DNA of 7,595 nucleotides from Gammaproteobacteria bacterium (GTDB lineage Bacteria > Pseudomonadota > Gammaproteobacteria > Poriferisulfidales > Oxydemutatoraceae). The notes below the pieces were generated by a model. The model was not told where the DNA came from. It saw nothing but the letters and a program-made list of their open reading frames with translations, and made no database searches. Positions 1 to 4,680 of this stretch are shown piece by piece (within the stretch, counting starts at the first letter, position 1; each line of letters opens with the position of its first letter). The DNA lies in the NCBI GenBank assembly GCA_007570905.1, contig RKSI01000088.1, forward strand, positions 1 to 7,595, written 5' to 3'. Both the position numbers and the translations under genes were made by a program.

Positions 1-94
1 CAGCCCGGCCACGCCACGCCACCCGGCCACACCGCCCAGCCCGACCGCCCAGCCCAGCCCGACCGCGCCACACCGCGCAACGCGCGCCAGGAAC
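1..94 (+). repeat. Thymine-free C-rich low-complexity tract inside hslU
   Basis: The first 94 bases contain no T on the + strand. A 14-mer, CCCAGCCCGACCGC, occurs at 35-48 and again at 53-66, an 18-base period that encodes AQPDRP followed by AQPDRA. The visible low-complexity peptide (27 residues before ARQEL) falls in the I domain at a place where family members already vary in length. It is therefore probably a disordered linker expansion. Its 5' end is cut off by the window. Confidence 0.75.
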
Positions 95-948
95 TGCGTG
101 CGCGCCTGCGCCAGGGCGACCTCGACGACGAGGAAATCACGATAGAAACCGGCCCCGGCTCGGTCAATGTGGAAGTCATGTCGCCGCCCGGCGCCGAGGC
201 GCTGACGCAGCAAATCCAGAAAATCTTCAAGAGCATCGGCAGCGACCAGCGCCAGGAGCGCCGCATCAGCGTCGCCAACGCGATGAAACTTCTTATGCAG
301 GAGGAGTCGGAAAAAATGGTCAACGACGAAGAGTTGCAGGCCGCCGCCGTCGAGGATGTCGAGCAAAAGGGCATCGTGTTCCTCGACGAGATAGACAAAC
401 TCGCCAAACGCGACCAGCACATCGGCGGCGAGGTCTCGCGCGAGGGCGTGCAGCGCGACCTGCTGCCGCTGATTGAAGGCAGCACCGTCAGCACCAAATA
501 CGGCATGGTCAAGACCGACCACATCCTGTTCATCGCGTCCGGCGCCTTCCATTTCTCAAAGCCGTCCGACCTGATACCGGAACTTCAGGGCCGCCTGCCC
601 ATCCGCGTTGAACTGGAATCGCTCGACGCCGCCGCCTTCGTCCGCATCCTGGCCGAACCGGATGTGTCGCTGATACGCCAGTATTGCGAACTGATGGCCA
701 CCGAAAACATGGTCATTCAATTCACCGACGAGGCCATCCAGACCATCGCCGGCATCGCCTACGACATCAACCAGAACACCGAAAACATCGGCGCGCGCCG
801 CCTGCACACGGTGATGGAACGCCTGCTGGAAGAGGCGTCGTTCACGGCGCCCGACAGCGGCGGCAAACTGGTGGTGGACGCCGATTATGTCAACCGCCGC
901 CTCGCCGACATCGCCCGCGACCACGACCTCAGCCGCTACATATTGTGA
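1..948 (+). CDS. hslU: HslU, ATPase subunit of the HslUV protease (5'-truncated by the window edge)
   Basis: HslU is the AAA+ unfoldase that feeds proteins into the HslV peptidase in the cytoplasm. The frame is open from base 1, so 315 residues are visible, against about 443 for the usual protein. The N-terminus and Walker A are outside the window. Seen in order: a Pro/Gln/His-rich stretch and then the I domain (ARQELRARL, QGDLDDEEI, MSPPGAEAL), Walker B GIVFLDEIDK (about 370-399), sensor 1 ILFIASGAF, the arginine finger in LQGRLPIRVEL (Arg codon 592-594), sensor 2 IGARRLHTVMERLLEE (about 787-834), and the C-terminal tail DLSRYIL. In the family this tail docks in HslV and activates it, and it is intact here. 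The ATG at 169 is internal and not the true start. hslV is expected just upstream. Identification is secure from the whole-length match to the family pattern. Confidence 0.97.
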   Translation, partial: QPGHATPPGHTAQPDRPAQPDRATPRNARQELRARLRQGDLDDEEITIETGPGSVNVEVMSPPGAEALTQQIQKIFKSIGSDQRQERRISVANAMKLLMQEESEKMVNDEELQAAAVEDVEQKGIVFLDEIDKLAKRDQHIGGEVSREGVQRDLLPLIEGSTVSTKYGMVKTDHILFIASGAFHFSKPSDLIPELQGRLPIRVELESLDAAAFVRILAEPDVSLIRQYCELMATENMVIQFTDEAIQTIAGIAYDINQNTENIGARRLHTVMERLLEEASFTAPDSGGKLVVDADYVNRRLADIARDHDLSRYIL

Positions 949-1316
949 TGAGCGCCCGCCCCGTCGAGATTCATCTGCACAAGGCCTCGCGCGTGCTTGA
1001 GGTCGCGTTTGACGATGGCCGCAGTTTCCGTTTCACATCGGAGTATCTGCGCGTGCATTCGCCGTCGGCGGAAGTCGCCGGCCACGGGCCGGGCCAGGAA
1101 GTGTTGCAAGTCGGCAAGGAAGATGTCGCCATCACCGGCGTCGAGCAGGTCGGCAACTACGCCGTCCAACTTGAGTTTGACGACGGCCACAACAGCGGCA
1201 TTTATACCTGGGACTATCTCTACCGGCTCGGCGCCGAACACGAACAAAACTGGAACCGCTACCTGAAAAGACTCGCCGAAGCCGGCCACCGCCGCAACGA
1301 AAACCGCCTGAACTAA
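948..1316 (+). CDS. DUF971 protein (gamma-butyrobetaine hydroxylase-like N-terminal domain)
   Basis: This is a single-domain DUF971 protein of 122 residues, about the usual length for stand-alone members. The fold is shared with the N-terminal domain of gamma-butyrobetaine hydroxylase. The biochemical role of stand-alone members is not established as far as I know. Seen: PVEIHLHKASRVLEVAFDDG at the start, then LRVHSPSAEVAGHGPGQ (residues 34-50), VGNYAVQLEFDDGHNSG (68-84) and IYTWDYLYRLG (85-95), which are the family hallmark blocks. The start was chosen because ATG 948-950 shares its A with the hslU stop TGA (ATGA overlap) and places the first conserved block at residue 6. No Shine-Dalgarno is visible, so coupling to hslU translation is likely. 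The same frame is open further upstream only as a shadow of hslU. DUF971 next to hslUV is a common gammaproteobacterial neighbourhood. Confidence 0.93.
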   Translation: MSARPVEIHLHKASRVLEVAFDDGRSFRFTSEYLRVHSPSAEVAGHGPGQEVLQVGKEDVAITGVEQVGNYAVQLEFDDGHNSGIYTWDYLYRLGAEHEQNWNRYLKRLAEAGHRRNENRLN

Positions 1317-1581
1317 GCCGGCCAGCCCGCAACCACACCAGCAACCGGCGCCGACAACCCGCGACCAGCGACCAGCAACAGCAAACAACAACCAGCAGCA
1401 ACAACCAGCAGCAGCAACCAGCAACCAACAAACAACAAACAACAAACAACACAACCAGCAACACAAGCAACAGCAAACAGCAACAGCGAACAGCAACCAG
1501 CAACAGCAACCAGCAAACAGCAACCAGCAACAACCAGCAACAGCGAGCAACAACCAACATCGCCAGCAACCACCACCACCC
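1315..1581 (+). repeat. Thymine-free CAGCAAC/CAACAA low-complexity spacer upstream of ubiE
   Basis: The gap between DUF971 and ubiE is simple-sequence DNA. There is no T on the + strand from 1315 to 1559 and only one (1560) before the ubiE ATG. A hand count of 1381-1560 gives A 92, C 64, G 23, T 1, so GC is about 48%, well below the flanking genes. The 7-mer CAGCAAC occurs 14 times between 1339 and 1570 at irregular spacing, mixed with CAACAA runs near 1426-1452. With no T on this strand, no stop codon, TATAAT-like -10 box or U-tract terminator can exist inside it. ubiE must therefore be transcribed from at or before the DUF971 gene, unless an unusual promoter type is used. The RNA would be almost U-free, G-poor and unlikely to fold strongly. 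Confidence 0.9.
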
Positions 1582-2316
1582 ATGCCCTCCAAAACCCACT
1601 TCGGCTACCGCAGCGTCTCCCCCGACGAGAAAACCCGGCTGGTCTCCGGCGTGTTCGACTCGGTCGCGCACCGCTACGACCTGATGAACGACCTGATGTC
1701 GTTCGGCATCCACCGCGCGTGGAAGCGGTTCGCCGTCGCCGTGTCGGGCCTGCGCCCCGGCGCGCGCGTGCTCGACCTCGCTGGCGGCACCGGCGACATG
1801 GCCGCGCGCATCTGGCCGCGCCTCGGCGCGCGCGGCCAACTGGTGCTGGCCGACATTAATGAACCGATGCTGCGCCGCGGCCGCCAACGCCTGCTCAACG
1901 CCGGCGCCGCGCCCGCCTGCGTGCGCTGCGACGCCGAAAACCTGCCGTTCGCCGACGCCCGCTTTGACTGCGTGATGATGGCCTTCGGCCTTCGCAATGT
2001 AACGCGCAAGGAAAACGCCGTCGCCGCCGTCCACCGCGTGCTGAAACCCGGAGGCCGCTTCATCGTGCTGGATTTCTCCAGCCCCGCGCCCGCGCTGCGC
2101 GCCGCCTACGACTGGTATTCATTCAACATCATCCCGCGCCTCGGCCGCCGCGTCGCGGGCGACGAAGACAGTTACCGCTACCTGGTCGAGTCCATCCGCA
2201 AGCACCCCGGCCAGGAACAACTGACCGACATGCTCGCAGGCGCCGGCTTTGAACGCTGCCGCTGTTTCAATTTAAGCGGCGGCATCGCCGCCGTTCACCG
2301 CGCCTGCAAACTGTAA
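1582..2316 (+). CDS. ubiE: UbiE, ubiquinone/menaquinone C-methyltransferase
   Basis: UbiE is a SAM-dependent class I methyltransferase that C-methylates the benzoquinol ring in ubiquinone synthesis, and demethylmenaquinol where menaquinone is made. The 244 residues are close to the usual length of about 250. Seen: the N-terminal family signature THFGYRSV (5-12), VFDSVAHRYDLMNDLMSFGIH (24-44), the SAM-binding motif I VLDLAGGTGD (63-72), the acidic end of strand 2 LADIN (89-93), FGLRNVT (135-141), LKPGGRF (154-160), and DEDSYRYLVESIRKHP (194-209). ATG 1582 is the only possible start in the frame, because the frame closes at TGA 1309-1311 and the tract between contains no ATG, GTG or TTG. There is no Shine-Dalgarno; the bases just before are CCACCACCACCC. 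It is followed after 7 bases by ubiJ. Confidence 0.97.
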   Translation: MPSKTHFGYRSVSPDEKTRLVSGVFDSVAHRYDLMNDLMSFGIHRAWKRFAVAVSGLRPGARVLDLAGGTGDMAARIWPRLGARGQLVLADINEPMLRRGRQRLLNAGAAPACVRCDAENLPFADARFDCVMMAFGLRNVTRKENAVAAVHRVLKPGGRFIVLDFSSPAPALRAAYDWYSFNIIPRLGRRVAGDEDSYRYLVESIRKHPGQEQLTDMLAGAGFERCRCFNLSGGIAAVHRACKL

Positions 2317-2323
2317 TCGCGCC

Positions 2324-3043
2324 ATGCCGTCTTCCGCGCCCGAACCGCCGCGCGCCGCGCCTGCCGCCTCCACGACCGCCGCGCCCCTCGCCGCGCTCAT
2401 CGCCGCGTTGATTGAGAGGGCCGCCAACCGCCATCTGCGCGCCGACCCGGAAATCGCCGCGCGCCTCGGCGAGATGCACGGCAAGGTTATCGGCGTGCGC
2501 CTGACGGCGCCGGCGGTGGAATTGTTTTTCCTGCCGCGGCGCGGCGGCGTGTCGGTGACGCCCGACTGCGAGCGCGAGCCGGACACCCGGATTGCCGGCG
2601 CCGCCGCCGACCTGCTGCGCCTCGGCTTCGCCGACCGGCCCGGCTTGCACGGCGCGCGCGCTGAAATCACCGGCGATGTCGCGCTCGGCCAGGCGTTTCA
2701 GCAGGTGTTCCGCGACATTGAGTTTGACGCCGAAGAATACCTTGCGCCGTACCTCGGCGACGCGCTGGCGCACGAAGTCGGGCGCGGCGCACGCGCCGCC
2801 GCCGGCTGGCTTGCGCGCGCGTTCGACTCGCTCGCCGAAAGCGGCGGCGAATACCTGCGCGAAGAGGCGCGCGCGGCGCCCGGCGAACACGAACTGCAAG
2901 ACTTCATCCGCCGCGTCGATGAACTGCGCGACGCCGTTGAACGCCTTGAAGCAAGAATGGCGCGCCGGCCCCACGCTCCGCACGGCGCACCGCACGCCCC
3001 GCACGGCAACGCGCCGGTTGGCGCGCCGCCCAACCCGCGTTAA
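2324..3043 (+). CDS. ubiJ: UbiJ, SCP2-domain accessory factor of ubiquinone biosynthesis
   Basis: UbiJ is a lipid-binding accessory protein of the Ubi complex. In E. coli it works with UbiK to organise the aerobic ubiquinone enzymes around the greasy intermediates. This protein has 239 residues, against about 200 in E. coli. Seen: an Ala/Pro-rich N-terminal extension (1-20), an SCP2-like region (about 24-130) with DTRIAGAAADLLRL (87-100) and ITGDVALGQAFQQVF (115-129), the UbiJ block IEFDAEEYLAPYLGDALAHEV (132-152), and a C-terminal coiled coil LQDFIRRVDELRDAVERLEARM (191-212). The extra length is mostly a His/Pro/Gly/Ala tail after residue 215 with PHAPHGA repeated. The start lies 7 bases after the ubiE stop without a Shine-Dalgarno; a later start is possible because the first 20 residues are low complexity. 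The position between ubiE and ubiB supports the call. Confidence 0.92.
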   Translation: MPSSAPEPPRAAPAASTTAAPLAALIAALIERAANRHLRADPEIAARLGEMHGKVIGVRLTAPAVELFFLPRRGGVSVTPDCEREPDTRIAGAAADLLRLGFADRPGLHGARAEITGDVALGQAFQQVFRDIEFDAEEYLAPYLGDALAHEVGRGARAAAGWLARAFDSLAESGGEYLREEARAAPGEHELQDFIRRVDELRDAVERLEARMARRPHAPHGAPHAPHGNAPVGAPPNPR

Positions 3044-3046
3044 ACC

Positions 3047-4603
3047 ATGCGCCTCCTGTCAAGAATTGGCCGCCTGTTCGTCATTCAGTGGGTGCTGGTG
3101 CGTTACCGGCTGGACGAGATTGTGCTGGCGATTCATTTCTTCCGCCCGGTGCATTTCGTGTTTTACCTGCTGCCGTGGAACTGGTTCGGACGCGAAGGCG
3201 CGCGCCCGCTCGCGGCCAGGGTGCGCCTCGCGCTGGAACATTTAGGCCCCATCTTCGTCAAGTTCGGCCAAACACTTTCCACGCGCCCCGACCTGCTGCC
3301 GCCCGATGTCATCGCCGAACTGGAAAAACTGCAAGACAAGGTGCCGCCTTTCCCCGGCGACGAGGCGCGGCGGATGATAGAGCACTCGCTGGGCCGCCCC
3401 GTTGAAGAGGTGTTCGCCGCCTTCGACAGCACGCCGCTGGCGTCGGCCTCCATCGCGCAGGTGCACGCGGCGACGCTGAAAGACGGCGAGGATGTCGTCG
3501 TCAAGGTGCTGCGCCCCGGCGTCGAGAAACTGATACGCCGCGACATCGCGGTGCTGCGGATGATGGCGGCGCTGGCGCGGCAATACTGGTCGGAGGGGCG
3601 GCGCCTGCGCGTCGTCGAAGTCGTGGAAGAATACGAAAAGACCGTCATCGCCGAACTCGACCTGCTGCGCGAAGCCGCCAACGCCGCGCAACTGCGCCGC
3701 AACTTCGACAACTCGCCGCTGATGTATGTGCCGCGCGTGCACTGGCAACACTGCCGCGCCGATGTGATGGTGATGGAGCGCATCTACGGCGTGCCGGTCA
3801 ACGACGCCGCGCGCCTGAAACAGGGCGGCGTGGATTTGAAAAAACTCGCCGAAATGGGCGTCGAGATTTTCTTCACGCAGGTATTCCGCGACAACTTCTT
3901 CCACGCCGACATGCACCCCGGCAACATCTTCGTGTCCATGGAAGACCCCGCCAGGCCGCGCTATATCGGCGTGGACTTCGGCATCATCGGCATGCTGTCG
4001 CCCGACGACCAGCGCTACCTCGCCGGCAACTTCCTGGCGTTTTTCAACCGCGATTACCGCCGCGTCGCCGAACTGCATCTGGAATCGGGATGGGTGCCCG
4101 CCGATGTCCGCATCGACGAATTTGAAGCCGCCATCCGCGCCGTGTGCGAGCCGATATTCCAGCAGCCGCTCAGCCGCATCTCGTTCGGCGGCCTGCTGCT
4201 GCGCCTGTTTCAGACGGCGCGCCGTTTCAACATGGAGGTGCAGCCGCAACTGGTGCTGCTGCAAAAAACGCTGCTGAACATTGAGGGCCTGGGCCGCCAA
4301 CTTTACCCCGACCTGGACCTGTGGGACACCGCCAAGCCGTTCCTTGAACGCTGGATGGCGCGCCGCCAAAGTCCGCGCACGCTGCTGAAAAAACTGCGCC
4401 GCGAACTGCCGATGATGATGGAGCGCGCGCCCGACCTGCTCGACGCGCTGCGCCGCGGCGCGCTGCACGGGCGCCGCCGCGACGACGGCGCGCGCGCCGA
4501 ACTGGAAATCGTGCGCCGCGAACTGCGCGCGCTGCGCCGCGGCCTGATGACGGTGCTGGCCGTCGGCGTCGCGCTGATAGCCGCCGCCATCGCGTTCTTC
4601 TGA
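3047..4603 (+). CDS. ubiB: UbiB, ABC1/ADCK-family atypical kinase/ATPase for ubiquinone biosynthesis
   Basis: UbiB is an atypical protein-kinase-like membrane protein, with ATPase activity in the family, needed for ubiquinone accumulation. It is thought to help extract or deliver hydrophobic intermediates. The 518 residues compare with about 546 in E. coli. Seen: an aromatic, hydrophobic N-terminus, the KxGQ motif FVKFGQTLSTRPDLLPPDV (70-88), the Ala-rich loop ASASIAQVHAA (132-142) that replaces a kinase glycine loop, lysine 153 in VVVKVLRPGV, the catalytic block HADMHPGNIF (286-295), and the DFG motif GVDFGIIG (308-315). The C-terminus has a basic stretch and then one hydrophobic segment, about 499-518, ending exactly at the stop. 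E. coli UbiB is usually drawn with two such helices. The start is 3 bases after the ubiJ stop with no Shine-Dalgarno. Confidence 0.97.
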   Translation: MRLLSRIGRLFVIQWVLVRYRLDEIVLAIHFFRPVHFVFYLLPWNWFGREGARPLAARVRLALEHLGPIFVKFGQTLSTRPDLLPPDVIAELEKLQDKVPPFPGDEARRMIEHSLGRPVEEVFAAFDSTPLASASIAQVHAATLKDGEDVVVKVLRPGVEKLIRRDIAVLRMMAALARQYWSEGRRLRVVEVVEEYEKTVIAELDLLREAANAAQLRRNFDNSPLMYVPRVHWQHCRADVMVMERIYGVPVNDAARLKQGGVDLKKLAEMGVEIFFTQVFRDNFFHADMHPGNIFVSMEDPARPRYIGVDFGIIGMLSPDDQRYLAGNFLAFFNRDYRRVAELHLESGWVPADVRIDEFEAAIRAVCEPIFQQPLSRISFGGLLLRLFQTARRFNMEVQPQLVLLQKTLLNIEGLGRQLYPDLDLWDTAKPFLERWMARRQSPRTLLKKLRRELPMMMERAPDLLDALRRGALHGRRRDDGARAELEIVRRELRALRRGLMTVLAVGVALIAAAIAFF

Positions 4604-4680
4604 TGCCGCCGCCCGCGATGAACACGCACGCGCGCGCAACGCCGACCGCAACGCCGCGCCTGCCGCCCGCAACGCAATGA
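4603..4680 (+). CDS. Possible 25-codon mini-ORF linking ubiB and uvrD
   Basis: ATG 4603-4605 overlaps the ubiB stop (TGATG). The frame stays open for 25 codons and ends at TGA 4678-4680, overlapping the uvrD ATG at 4677 (ATGA). The peptide is Pro/Ala/Thr/Arg-rich (it begins MPPPAMNTHARATP) with no recognisable domain. A second in-frame ATG is at 4618. CGCAACGC occurs three times in the spacer (4635-4642, 4647-4654, 4668-4675). There is no Shine-Dalgarno for either start. It could be translated as a relay that carries ribosomes from ubiB to uvrD, or be a chance ORF in a T-poor spacer. The peptide itself probably has no function. Confidence 0.3.
   Translation: MPPPAMNTHARATPTATPRLPPATQ

Noticed and set aside
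684..947. Longer DUF971 frame extending upstream into hslU
   Set aside because: The upstream part is Arg/His-rich shadow sequence of hslU, and the conserved domain begins directly after ATG 948.
1317..1581. Stop-codon readthrough giving DUF971 a Pro/Gln/Asn-rich tail, or a CRISPR-like array
   Set aside because: All three + frames are open simply because T is absent, so openness is not evidence of coding. The repeats are 7-mers at irregular spacing without unique spacers, which excludes a CRISPR array.
1317..1581. G-quadruplex potential on the minus strand of the tract
   Set aside because: The complement is G/T-rich but has only scattered GG pairs, not four runs of three or more G.
936..1592. 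Minus-strand ORFs rich in Cys, Leu, Val and Trp across the CAGCAAC tract
   Set aside because: They are the complement of the simple repeat (TGTTGCTG-type codons) plus antisense of DUF971. The peptide is low complexity with no domain, and the + strand genes on both sides are certain.
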